DNA from: Crocinitomicaceae bacterium
Lineage (GTDB): Bacteria; Bacteroidota; Bacteroidia; Flavobacteriales_D; Sanyastnellaceae
DNA: 35,497 nucleotides
Assembly (NCBI GenBank): GCA_002690915.1
Contig: NZGF01000006.1
Location: 1-35,497 of the forward strand
Reading direction: 5' to 3'
A program made the translations under genes and the position numbers. Positions 24,197-31,791 of the stretch are shown here, piece after piece. The notes beneath the pieces were generated by a model. It searched no databases and was not told where the DNA came from. It was given only the letters and a program-made list of their open reading frames with translations. Position 1 is the first letter of the stretch, and every line of letters begins with the position of its first letter.

Positions 24197-25021
24197 TCAG
24201 TAGTAGGTTGATCCTTCGCGCGGCTCGGCCTCAGAAATACGCTGAGGGTACACCGAACGAACGGCAATGATTTTGTCCAACAATGACTTGTCCTCGGCAT
24301 TGCGGTCATACAAATCTTCCAACTCTTTATACGTCCGTCCGAACTTTGCAACGGCTAATTCGTCGCGCAACTCGTTTACCGCAGACTGCAATTCGTTTTG
24401 TACCTGCAGGTATGTGTTGTAGGTAGTTGCGTTGTCGTTTTGCATGGAAATCAACGCAGACGGAGGGAGCTCTTTGTAGTCGCCGCCCAACAACTCAATA
24501 GTCGTCAGCTTTTCCTTCCAATTGTCTAGAACCTTCGTGTAATTCTTCTTGCGGTTCTCATCCTCCGATGCTGCTACAAATGCCTCGTACTCGGCAATTC
24601 GTTGCCTGACATCGGATTTCCTAACCCACAACCGCTCGGGGAACGCAGCGTTCGTTTTGCCATTGGCTCCGGTGATCATCTCAACCTCCCGGTTCTTGCC
24701 TACGGTCTCGCGGCCCACAGGATGAGACATGATACCGTCGCCAGTAGCGATCAAAAAGTTTTTCGCTTTGTCCTTCAAATCCAAAATTTCGGCCGGTTCG
24801 CCTTCGACCAGCAACGCATCCAAGAAGTTGACCTTCACGTTGAATACGTTCTGCTCCTTTGCCTGAGGAACGTCAATGTCCGGCGGCACCGGTGGAGGCA
24901 ATTGGCGTTTGATGCCTTCATCCGAATCAATGGTAGTCGTAACCAACCAAAAAATCAGGAGGAGAAAGGCGATGTCCGCCATCGAGCCCGCATTGATTTC
25001 CTGTAATTCTCGGCGTGCCAT
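24197..25021 (-). CDS. exbD: ExbD/TolR-family biopolymer transport protein (first copy, extended)
   Basis: 274 aa, about twice the usual ExbD length. The N terminus INAGSMADIAFLLLIFWLVTTTI (about 9-31) is the conserved ExbD helix with its proton-coupling Asp16. A Pro-rich segment LPPPVPPDIDVPQ follows, then the periplasmic domain (NVFNVKVNFLDALLVEGEP). The extra C-terminal half (about 120-240) is helical and charged and may form a coiled coil (AEYEAFVAASEDENRKK, LQVQNELQSAVNELRDEL). Paired ExbDs downstream of ExbB are common in Bacteroidota. The extension could contact peptidoglycan or a partner; unknown. Confidence 0.87.
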   Translation of the reverse strand: MARRELQEINAGSMADIAFLLLIFWLVTTTIDSDEGIKRQLPPPVPPDIDVPQAKEQNVFNVKVNFLDALLVEGEPAEILDLKDKAKNFLIATGDGIMSHPVGRETVGKNREVEMITGANGKTNAAFPERLWVRKSDVRQRIAEYEAFVAASEDENRKKNYTKVLDNWKEKLTTIELLGGDYKELPPSALISMQNDNATTYNTYLQVQNELQSAVNELRDELAVAKFGRTYKELEDLYDRNAEDKSLLDKIIAVRSVYPQRISEAEPREGSTYY

Positions 25022-25025
25022 GCTC

Positions 25026-25505
25026 TTACTTCAGTGCGCTGCGGATTTCAGCAACGACAATGGTTAAAATCGACAAGCCCCCGAGCAGGTAAACGAAGTA
25101 CAACCCTCCACCTGCAAACAAGCTCTCGCCAGTCGACACCTTTATACCACTCACTTCGTAAGCGCCAAGCACAGTGTCATCGGCTAAGACATAGAAGCTC
25201 AATAACCCAATGACCACGAATCCAGCGAAACCAAGGAGCGTTCCGGTCACACTTTTGGGATCGTTGATCAACTTAAGCGCCAAGAAACCAAGACCGAACA
25301 AAATGGCCGCAGCAGCACACGCAATACCCACGAAGTAAATGATGTAAAACAGTCCGTCGAGGAGGGCGCCGTAACGCTCCTGGCCTTCGACAAAGGTCTC
25401 ATCAGTCCCGCTGCGCGATGTAATCATATAGCTCAGCAGCACACCAGCTACAATGACACCGATGCGCAGTACCGACAATCCTAAGCGTAATCCTTTATCA
25501 CCCAT
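25026..25505 (-). CDS. Small integral membrane protein of the exbB-exbD operon
   Basis: 159 aa with four predicted transmembrane segments: LRIGVIVAGVLLSYMI (about 13-28), GLFYIIYFVGIACAAAAILFGLGFLAL (about 51-77), GTLLGFAGFVVIGLLSFYVLA (about 87-107) and GGLYFVYLLGGLSILTIVVAE (about 133-153). No recognised domain. It sits between exbB and the first exbD in one operon, 21 bp after exbB and 4 bp before exbD, so it is probably an accessory of that motor complex; the role is inferred from position. Confidence 0.8.
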   Translation of the reverse strand: MGDKGLRLGLSVLRIGVIVAGVLLSYMITSRSGTDETFVEGQERYGALLDGLFYIIYFVGIACAAAAILFGLGFLALKLINDPKSVTGTLLGFAGFVVIGLLSFYVLADDTVLGAYEVSGIKVSTGESLFAGGGLYFVYLLGGLSILTIVVAEIRSALK

Positions 25506-25526
25506 GATTTCTCTGAGTTTAGAGGA

Positions 25527-26381
25527 TTACTTGCCTTGCAACTTACGCTTGTACAACAAGTCAACAAGGTCCATGGAAGCTTCTTCCATGTCCAATACAA
25601 TGCTGTCGATCTTGGACAAGATGTAGTTATAAAAAATCTGAAGAATGATGGCTACGATCAAACCGGATACCGTTGTGATCAAAGCTACCTTAATGCCGCC
25701 TGCAACGATGGATGCGTTAATGGTATTGGCTTCTGCAATCTTATCGAAGGCAGATATCATACCGATTACCGTACCCATGAAACCCAACATCGGCGCTAAG
25801 GCGATGAACAAACTGATCCAGCTCAACCCGCGCTCCAACTTCGACATCTCAACGCTGCCGTAATCTTCGATGGCCTTGGCGACTTCTTCGTAGCTACCTG
25901 CGGAACGATCCAGTCCTTGGTAAAAGATGGTCGCTACTGGTCCTCTTGTGTTGCGGCATACCTCTTTCGCTGCCTCTTCGCCTCCGTCAGCTAACGCGCC
26001 TTCAATGCCTTCGACCAATTTTGACGAGTTCGTGGTCGCCATGTTCAGGTAGATGATGCGCTCGATGGCCAGCGCCAATCCAAGTATCAAACAAATCAGA
26101 ACGAACGCCATGAACGTTGCACCGCCCTCGATGAAGTACTTCTTTACGGTTTGGTGGAAGCTCAGGACCTCACGAGTCTCTTCTACTGCTTCTTCTGTGG
26201 CGACGGATGGAGCGATAGCAGCTGAATCCGCCGCAGTGGAATCTGCAGCAGCCATGAGCGTAGAATCCACAGCTGCGGAATCCGCGACCACTTCCATCTC
26301 AGCGTCCTGAGCGAAAACCGCTGCCGGCGCTGGAGCCATCATCAACCCTGCCAAAGCAAGGAGGGTAAACAACTTCTTCAT
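25527..26381 (-). CDS. exbB: MotA/TolQ/ExbB proton channel family protein
   Basis: Inner-membrane proton channel subunit that drives ExbD. 284 aa. An N-terminal signal sequence (MKKLFTLLALAGLMMAPAPAAVFA) is followed by a low-complexity Ala/Asp/Ser/Glu segment (about 25-70, repeated ADSAA/AADST units). Three membrane helices follow: ATFMAFVLICLILGLALAIERII, WISLFIALAPMLGFMGTVIGMI (the conserved channel motif) and ALITTVSGLIVAIILQIFYNYIL. ATG 26381 is chosen for the signal sequence; a frame from 26474 lacks any such start. First gene of the four-gene minus operon, with a TACATTTG promoter element upstream. Confidence 0.9.
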   Translation of the reverse strand: MKKLFTLLALAGLMMAPAPAAVFAQDAEMEVVADSAAVDSTLMAAADSTAADSAAIAPSVATEEAVEETREVLSFHQTVKKYFIEGGATFMAFVLICLILGLALAIERIIYLNMATTNSSKLVEGIEGALADGGEEAAKEVCRNTRGPVATIFYQGLDRSAGSYEEVAKAIEDYGSVEMSKLERGLSWISLFIALAPMLGFMGTVIGMISAFDKIAEANTINASIVAGGIKVALITTVSGLIVAIILQIFYNYILSKIDSIVLDMEEASMDLVDLLYKRKLQGK

Positions 26382-26450
26382 ATAAATCAGGTTAGTTTTT
26401 ATTGTCGTGATTTGATGCCTACAACTCGCTCTTTTGGCGAGGCAGGGGTG

Positions 26451-26482
26451 CAAATGTACTTCGCTCGCTTGCAAGGTGCAAG
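26451..26482 (-). promoter_or_regulatory. Promoter of the exbB operon (-33/-7)
   Basis: The minus strand has TACATTTG (26458-26451) as -7 element and CTTG (26482-26479) as near-consensus -33 element, 20-nt spacer. The -7 is followed by CACCCC, as at the tRNA-Ser promoter. The 5' leader would be about 60-65 nt. Confidence 0.6.
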
Positions 26483-26539
26483 GAAAGGGGATGAAATTGA
26501 AATGAACGCCGAACCATCAGCATCTTAATCAACTCGCTG

Positions 26540-26547
26540 TAGCTTTG
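26540..26547 (+). promoter_or_regulatory. -7 element of tatD, leaderless candidate
   Basis: TAGCTTTG is followed by CACC and then the ATG at 26552. With initiation a few bases after the -7 element, the transcript would begin at or next to the start codon. The same 8-mer with the same 4-nt gap precedes the GT9 gene at 31792. Confidence 0.55.
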
Positions 26548-26551
26548 CACC

Positions 26552-27331
26552 ATGGCTTTCATCGACACCCACACACACCTTTATCAGCCGGCGTTTGACA
26601 GCGATCGCGAAGACGCGATGGTGCGGTGCACGGAGGCAGGTGTAAACACCCTGATGCTGCCCAATATCGACTCCGCGTCTATCCCCAGGTTGCATGCTAT
26701 GATGGACCAATGGCCCAATCGATGCTTTGGCATGATGGGATTGCACCCTTGTCACGTAAAGAGGGACACAATCGAACAAGAACTGACCACAATAGAAGAA
26801 ACCCTGCGAGAATCGGGTCGCCGCTACGTAGCTGTAGGGGAAATTGGCTTCGACTTGCACTGGGACAAAACGACGCTCGCCATTCAACACGAAGCCTTCG
26901 AGAAACAAGTCGCTTGGGCAAAGGCACTAAAGTTGCCCATCGTCATCCACGTGCGTGAGGCGTTCGATGCACTTTTCGAAGCTTTGGACAGCTTAAACGA
27001 AGAAAACCTACAAGGCGTCGTGCACTGCTTCACCGGCAACCTCGTTCAAGCCAAGCGGGTGCTGGCGTACGGTGATTTCTACCTCGGCATTGGAGGCGTT
27101 TCCACCTACAAAAATGGCGGCCTTGATGAGGTCCTCCCCTACATCGACAGGGACCGGGTAATCCTCGAAACGGATAGCCCCTACCTCGCGCCTGTGCCGT
27201 TCCGCGGTAAGCGAAACGAATCCGCTTACACTGCAGTTATTGCTCAGCGCGTTGCTGATTTGTGGGAGTGCCCGCTGGAAGCAGTGGCGCAAACAACCAC
27301 GGTGAACGCCAAGCGGCTGTTTGCGTTGTAA
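26552..27331 (+). CDS. TatD-family metal-dependent hydrolase (DNase)
   Basis: 259 aa TIM-barrel hydrolase of the TatD/YcfH/YabD family; relatives show 3'-5' exonuclease activity. Metal ligands are FIDTHTHLY (His7 and His9), VGEIGFDLHW (Glu about 91), IVIHVREA (His about 130), VVHCFTG (His about 155) and LETDSPYLAP (Asp about 204), the family signature sequence. It is cotranscribed with the asparaginase gene, which begins 9 bp after its stop. Exact in vivo substrate unknown. Confidence 0.92.
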   Translation: MAFIDTHTHLYQPAFDSDREDAMVRCTEAGVNTLMLPNIDSASIPRLHAMMDQWPNRCFGMMGLHPCHVKRDTIEQELTTIEETLRESGRRYVAVGEIGFDLHWDKTTLAIQHEAFEKQVAWAKALKLPIVIHVREAFDALFEALDSLNEENLQGVVHCFTGNLVQAKRVLAYGDFYLGIGGVSTYKNGGLDEVLPYIDRDRVILETDSPYLAPVPFRGKRNESAYTAVIAQRVADLWECPLEAVAQTTTVNAKRLFAL

Positions 27332-27340
27332 TTTCGACCC

Positions 27341-28384
27341 ATGGATCGAGCCGTTCTCGTCATATACACAGGTGGAACCATTGGGAGCGTCCAAACCGTT
27401 GCAGGAGGACTTGCGCCACTTGATTTTTCAGAAATCCACCGGCACGTGCCTGAATTGGTCCAAGACCACCTAACAATTGAGGCGGTCTCGTTTGAACCTC
27501 CGATTGATTCTTCCAATATCGGCGTGGCACACTGGGTGGAATTGGCTCGTCTGATCCAATCGCGGTACGACGAGTTCGACGGCTTCGTTGTTCTGCACGG
27601 GACAGACACATTAGCCTATACCGCCTCGGCATTGAGTTTTATGCTAGAAGGGCTCCACAAGCCCGTCATTCTTACGGGAAGTCAGCTGCCCATTGGTTTG
27701 CCTCGAACCGACGGTCGTGAGAATTTGTTGAGTGCTGTCGAAATCGCCAGCACCCAGCGTCTCGAAGCGCCCATCATTCAAGAGGTAGCAGTGTATTTCG
27801 GGTCCTCCCTTTACCGGGGAAACCGCACGCACAAGGCAAGTGCTGAATCCATGCAGGCCATCATCAGCCCCAACCTTCCTCCTTTGGCAGAAGCCGGCGT
27901 GGACATCCAGTTCAACGCTGCCATCTTATTCCGGGACCCGCTAATGCAATTAAAGGTGCAAGAGGCGATGGAATCGCGCATCGCTTGGCTGCCACTGTTT
28001 CCCGGACAGTCCAATGAAATCCTAAAGCGCATCCTCGACTGGCCCAACCTGAGTGGCCTCGTCCTATCGACCTACGGCTCCGGAAATGCTCCCACAAACG
28101 CTGAACTGAAAGCCTTACTTTCAGAAGCGAACAAGCGCGGAGTGAGCCTTGTAAACGTTTCCCAATGCAGCCACGGCGCGGTTCACCCGGAACGGTATGC
28201 GACGGCTCACATGCTCCGCGATTGCGGTGTGATTCCCGGCGGGGACATGACCACGGAAGCCGCCATCACCAAACTCATGCATTGCCTTGGGCAAGAACTC
28301 GACGGCGACGATTTGCGCAATGCCATGCGCACCAACCTACGAGGTGAAATCACGAAGTTCAGTCCCGTGGCGCCGGTGCGTTAA
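27341..28384 (+). CDS. ansA: Type I L-asparaginase
   Basis: Hydrolyses L-asparagine to aspartate and ammonia in the cytoplasm. 347 aa without a signal peptide. The N-terminal YTGGTIGS holds the nucleophilic Thr13, and VLHGTDTLAYTASALSFML holds the second motif (Thr88-Asp89). The later VILTGSQLPI, KASAE and STYGSGNAP elements follow the type I pattern. The cytoplasmic form and length agree with AnsA/AsnA rather than the periplasmic type II enzyme. Confidence 0.93.
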   Translation: MDRAVLVIYTGGTIGSVQTVAGGLAPLDFSEIHRHVPELVQDHLTIEAVSFEPPIDSSNIGVAHWVELARLIQSRYDEFDGFVVLHGTDTLAYTASALSFMLEGLHKPVILTGSQLPIGLPRTDGRENLLSAVEIASTQRLEAPIIQEVAVYFGSSLYRGNRTHKASAESMQAIISPNLPPLAEAGVDIQFNAAILFRDPLMQLKVQEAMESRIAWLPLFPGQSNEILKRILDWPNLSGLVLSTYGSGNAPTNAELKALLSEANKRGVSLVNVSQCSHGAVHPERYATAHMLRDCGVIPGGDMTTEAAITKLMHCLGQELDGDDLRNAMRTNLRGEITKFSPVAPVR

Positions 28385-28399
28385 TCGACCCGCAGGAAT

Positions 28400-28432
28400 T
28401 TTGGAATCGCACTGAGAAATTCGGTACTTTTG
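28400..28432 (+). promoter_or_regulatory. Promoter of tRNA-Ser (-33 TTTG, -7 TACTTTTG)
   Basis: TTTG at 28400-28403 and TACTTTTG at 28425-28432 are separated by 21 nt, an almost ideal Bacteroidota sigma-70 promoter. CACCCC follows the -7. The mature tRNA starts 26 nt downstream. Confidence 0.7.
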
Positions 28433-28458
28433 CACCCCTTCCGCGTAGCGGTAGGAAC

Positions 28459-28543
28459 GGAGAGGTGGCCGAGCGGCTTAAGGCGCACGCCTGGAAAGCG
28501 TGTTGGGGGCAACCCCTCCAGGGTTCGAATCCCTGTCTCTCCG
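28459..28543 (+). tRNA. tRNA-Ser (anticodon GGA)
   Basis: Class II tRNA of 85 nt. Acceptor GGAGAGG (28459-28465) pairs with TCTCTCC (28536-28542), discriminator G28543. The D arm has TGGCCGAGCGGCTTAAGGC, the anticodon stem-loop is CACGC-CTGGAAA-GCGTG with anticodon GGA, the long variable arm is TTGGGGGCAACCCCTCC, and the T arm has GGGTTCGAATCCC. CCA is not encoded (CAA follows). It reads UCC and UCU codons. Confidence 0.97.
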
Positions 28544-28554
28544 CAAATGACTCA

Positions 28555-28584
28555 AAAGCCGGTACGCACGTGCCGGTTTTTTTT
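28555..28584 (+). terminator. Intrinsic terminator of tRNA-Ser
   Basis: AAAGCCGGTAC and GTGCCGGTTTT form an 11-bp stem with GU wobbles around a 4-nt loop, followed by a run of T (through 28584). It begins 11 nt after the tRNA and ends its transcript. Confidence 0.85.
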
Positions 28585-28613
28585 GTAGAAAAAAATCAAG
28601 GGCAGCTTTCAAC

Positions 28614-28641
28614 GCTTCGTGTTGGATAGAATTCACGAAGC
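28614..28641. repeat. 8-bp inverted repeat upstream of the GT-C/TPR gene
   Basis: GCTTCGTG (28614-28621) and CACGAAGC (28634-28641) are perfect complements with a 12-nt spacer. It lies 41 nt before the ATG at 28682. It is suited to a dimeric regulator or an mRNA hairpin; no T-run follows. Confidence 0.4.
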
Positions 28642-28681
28642 AGTAAGCCTGGAGCACTCAACAGACGTAGATTAAAAGCCC

Positions 28682-30418
28682 ATGAACGATAAGCAACGCA
28701 TCGGCCTGACCTCACTACTCAGCATCGGCATTTACGCGAGCTCTCTGCAATTTGGCTTTACTGCTATCGACGACGGTGGCCAAATACTCGATAACCCATT
28801 CGTTCATTCCCTGAATTGGGAAAATATCAAGGGCATGTTTAGCAGTGCCACAGTGGGCATGTACCAGCCGCTGACCACGCTGCTTTTCTCGCTGGTCAAT
28901 GCGGTGTTCGGCCACGATTCCGCGACGCCCTTTCACCTGCTATCGCTGCTGCTGCACGTGGTGAACTCCGCGTTGGTTTACCACGTCGGGAAGCGACTGT
29001 TGCACCACGATGCAGCGGCCTTTGCCTTGTCACTGTTGTTCGCAGCGCACCCGTTGGCAGTGGAAGCGGTGTGCTGGGTTTCGGCCACGAGCACGCTCCT
29101 ATTCACGGGATGCTTTCTGTCGGCGCTTTTGGCTTACGACCGGTTTTTGGAGGATAGAGAACGGAGGCAATACAGGGCCGCGTTGGGTTTTTTCCTGCTG
29201 GGCTGCTTAGCCAAGGTTCAAATACTGCCCTTCGTCGGAGTAATGTTCCTACTGGATTACCTCCGCGGCCGGCATTTCCTGGCGGACTGGTTGATGAAAC
29301 TACCTTTCCTTTTTATCGCCGGTGGCTTCGTGGCGATCAGCTTCCACTTCAGAGGTGGCGAAACGGCATTCACAGGAGACTACCCAGTTTGGCTTTTGGT
29401 GCCTGCTCAATTCATTTGGTATGCGGTTAAGGCTGTCTTGCCGCTTCAGCTCGGCATTGTGTACGATTGGCCGATGGAGCTTTGGACGGCTTGGACCATT
29501 TTCGCATACGGGGGACTAGCAGCGTGGATTGCAGCATTAATTCGATGGCGGAAGAATCGGTTCTTTGTGTTTAGCAGCCTTTTCTTCTTTGGCAACCTCA
29601 TCCTCCACACGGCTTTGGCCACAACCTTTCTCGGACCTTTCGCGGATCGCTACGGATACGTATCGGTGCTCGGGCTGTGGTTGGCCGCGTGGAGCCTCGT
29701 ACCGGAAAGCAAGCGGACAGCTGCGGTGCGCGTGGGGGGCGCGGCGGCAGTGGTGTATGCGGGGTTGGCCTTTGCCCAAACCCAACATTGGCGCAGCACC
29801 ATCGACTTGTGGACGCAGAACTTGACCCACGAAACGGCAACCTTCTCCAATGGTATGCGGGGAGCCCTCTACTACGAAAGCGGACAATTCAATCGCGCCA
29901 AGCGGGATTTTGAACGGGTAGATCAAACGCCAGACGCGCGGTTTGAGCCCGAGAAATTCAGTTACCTCTACACCAGCCTCGGTCTGATGACGACCGATTC
30001 GGAGCCGGAAAAGTCATTGCGCTACTTTAAGCAGGCAGCCCAGTGGAAACCCCAGCCAGAGTCGTTTGAAAACGTCGCAGTCGCGGCAAAAAAACTTGGC
30101 GATTTTGAAACCGCAGAGGCGTTCTACCTCAAGTGCCCAAAAGATTTCGAACCGCCTTCGTTTTACATGAACCTGAGCAGCTTGTACTTCGAAACCCAAC
30201 AATTCGAGAAAGGAGCCGCCATCATGACGCAAGCCATCGACGAAGGCTACAACGACATCCTGTTCTACAAAATGCGGTGCTATTTCCGAATCGAAACCGG
30301 AGACATCCCCAACGCAGTTCAGGACTTCGAGCAAGCCATGGCGTTATTCAATGCCATACCCAATGCACAACCCGACCCCAGCCTGAACAACCTGCGGAAG
30401 ATGCTTCAGCGTTTTTGA
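28682..30418 (+). CDS. TMTC-like GT-C membrane protein with C-terminal TPR repeats
   Basis: 578 aa. The N-terminal two thirds hold about ten membrane helices (between residues 10 and 360). GFTAIDDGGQILDNP (about 25-39) carries the acidic pair found in the first loop of GT-C enzymes; MYQPLTTLLFSLVNAVFG, FHLLSLLLHVVNSALVY and ADRYGYVSVLG also match the pattern of TMTC-type O-mannosyltransferase relatives. The C-terminal third (about 385-578) contains TPR-like helix pairs (GALYYESGQFNRAKRDFERV, AAKKLGDFETAEAFYLKC, LSSLYFETQQFEKGAAIMTQAI). It may transfer a lipid-linked sugar to periplasmic proteins; the activity is inferred. It starts a new unit after tRNA-Ser; no clear -7 element was found. Confidence 0.75.
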   Translation: MNDKQRIGLTSLLSIGIYASSLQFGFTAIDDGGQILDNPFVHSLNWENIKGMFSSATVGMYQPLTTLLFSLVNAVFGHDSATPFHLLSLLLHVVNSALVYHVGKRLLHHDAAAFALSLLFAAHPLAVEAVCWVSATSTLLFTGCFLSALLAYDRFLEDRERRQYRAALGFFLLGCLAKVQILPFVGVMFLLDYLRGRHFLADWLMKLPFLFIAGGFVAISFHFRGGETAFTGDYPVWLLVPAQFIWYAVKAVLPLQLGIVYDWPMELWTAWTIFAYGGLAAWIAALIRWRKNRFFVFSSLFFFGNLILHTALATTFLGPFADRYGYVSVLGLWLAAWSLVPESKRTAAVRVGGAAAVVYAGLAFAQTQHWRSTIDLWTQNLTHETATFSNGMRGALYYESGQFNRAKRDFERVDQTPDARFEPEKFSYLYTSLGLMTTDSEPEKSLRYFKQAAQWKPQPESFENVAVAAKKLGDFETAEAFYLKCPKDFEPPSFYMNLSSLYFETQQFEKGAAIMTQAIDEGYNDILFYKMRCYFRIETGDIPNAVQDFEQAMALFNAIPNAQPDPSLNNLRKMLQRF

Positions 30419-30485
30419 AGCAAGTGGGGTTCCTTGGGAAAAGGCTTCACGATGACATCCGTTACAGCGAGCCCACTCCCGTGCC

Positions 30486-31328
30486 TCAGGGAAACTTCGG
30501 GAACTTCGAGAAGTCGCGCGGCCGTTTCTCCAGAAACGCGTCTCGACCCTCTTTCGCCTCGTCCGTTCCGTATGCCAGTCGAGTGGCTTCGCCGGCATAC
30601 ACCTGCTGGCCCACCAACCCATCGTCTATGAGGTTGAAGCCGAATTTGAGCATCTTAATGGCTGTGGGGCTTTTCGACATGATTTCGCGGGCCCAGCTGT
30701 AGGCCACGTCTTCCAACCGTTCGTGCGGCACGACCCGGTTCACCATGCCCATTTCGTGCGCCTCCTGCGCAGAATACTCAGCGCCCAAAAAGAAAATTTC
30801 GCGAGCGCGCTTTTGGCCCACTTGACGCGCGAGATAGGCCGATCCAAATCCCCCGTCAAAACTCGCCACATCCGCATCTGTTTGCTTGAACCGAGCGTGT
30901 TCCTCGCTCGCCAAGGTCAAGTCGCATACGACGTGCAAACTGTGACCTCCACCGACAGCCCAACCGTTGACTGCTGCAATGACTACCTTGTTCATGAAGC
31001 GGATCTGGCGCTGTACGTCGAGGATGTTGAAGCGGTTGACGCCGTTCTCGCCTTTGTAGCCGGTCGTTGACCGCACGTTTTGATCGCCACCGCTGCAAAA
31101 CGCCCAGCCGCCGTCTTTGGCCGACGGGCCTTCGCCTGTGATGATGACGGCGCCAATTTCTTGGCTCTCGTGGCACAGAATCAAGGCCTCCCAAAGCTCA
31201 TCTACGGTCTTCGGCGTAAACGCATTGCGCACTTCCGGCCGGTTGAAGGCGATGCGCGCGACACCGTTGCACAACGCGAAGGTGATTTCCTCGTACTCTT
31301 TGACAGGGGTCCAGGTTAGGCTTTGCAT
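30486..31328 (-). CDS. menB: 1,4-dihydroxy-2-naphthoyl-CoA synthase
   Basis: Crotonase-fold enzyme closing the second ring in menaquinone synthesis from o-succinylbenzoyl-CoA. 280 aa, typical length. Characteristic blocks are AFCSGGDQNVRSTTGYKG (about 77-94), ILDVQRQIRFMNKVVIAAVNGWAVGGGHSLH (oxyanion hole and bicarbonate region) and TDADVASFDGGFGSAYLARQVG (about 150-171), with the conserved active-site Asp in SFDGGFG. The GGDQ and DVQRQIR motifs separate MenB from enoyl-CoA hydratases. ATG 31328 is used; a frame from 31364 adds 12 non-conserved residues over the promoter element. Other men genes are not in the window. Confidence 0.95.
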   Translation of the reverse strand: MQSLTWTPVKEYEEITFALCNGVARIAFNRPEVRNAFTPKTVDELWEALILCHESQEIGAVIITGEGPSAKDGGWAFCSGGDQNVRSTTGYKGENGVNRFNILDVQRQIRFMNKVVIAAVNGWAVGGGHSLHVVCDLTLASEEHARFKQTDADVASFDGGFGSAYLARQVGQKRAREIFFLGAEYSAQEAHEMGMVNRVVPHERLEDVAYSWAREIMSKSPTAIKMLKFGFNLIDDGLVGQQVYAGEATRLAYGTDEAKEGRDAFLEKRPRDFSKFPKFP

Positions 31329-31351
31329 GCGGAGGGCTTCTGTGGTTGCAA

Positions 31352-31359
31352 CAAAAGTA
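31352..31359 (-). promoter_or_regulatory. -7 element of menB
   Basis: TACTTTTG on the minus strand matches TAnnTTTG, 23 nt before the ATG at 31328. This supports the shorter MenB start. No obvious -33 TTTG at the right distance. Confidence 0.5.
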
Positions 31360-31779
31360 CGCACAGCAAGTTCGCAGCTGGCTTACCGCGCCGGCAATTC
31401 AGCGGCGCGAGCCATCACATAGAACATCTTGGCACCAATTTGCATTGTCCGGGCTCAGTAGGTCGCATCCTCGACATCGTTGATCTGGAGAACTGCAACC
31501 TATGACCGCAGCGAATTAATATGGGTTGGCCACATCGCCTTGCCTTTTGCTGAACGCAAAATGAAGGCTGACCCGCCACCCAAACGGCCATCGAATCCAA
31601 CTCTTCCATTCGCTCAGGGTTTCATTCATCGAGCAACGCTCCTGCCTTTAGGCTCATTGTCGTGTAAAGTCATTTTCAGTGGGTTTTATTCAGCCAGTGC
31701 GGGTGCGAAGAATCCAAGAAGAGAGAGTAAATTTAGAATGGCATCCGATTGCCTGTGTTAAATCTTCGTTGTGCATGGG
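31360..31779. other. 420-bp intergenic region without a recognisable gene
   Basis: Divergent region between menB (minus) and the GT9 gene (plus). Several short open frames are present on both strands (for example 31480-31761), but all start at weak codons, lack recognisable sequence features and have no ribosome binding site. No RNA gene or strong hairpin was found. It is the longest non-coding stretch in an otherwise compact window and could contain degraded coding sequence or regulatory DNA. Confidence 0.5.
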
Positions 31780-31787
31780 TAGCTTTG
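31780..31787 (+). promoter_or_regulatory. -7 element of the GT9 gene, leaderless candidate
   Basis: TAGCTTTG followed by TAAC and the ATG at 31792. Same 8-mer and same 4-nt spacing to the start codon as at tatD (26540-26547). The transcript is likely leaderless or nearly so. Confidence 0.55.
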
Positions 31788-31791
31788 TAAC

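Noticed and set aside
31480-31761. 93-residue open frame in the menB-GT9 gap
   Set aside because: Weak TTG start, no ribosome binding site, no motif, low-complexity appearance and no recognisable relatives; probably random.
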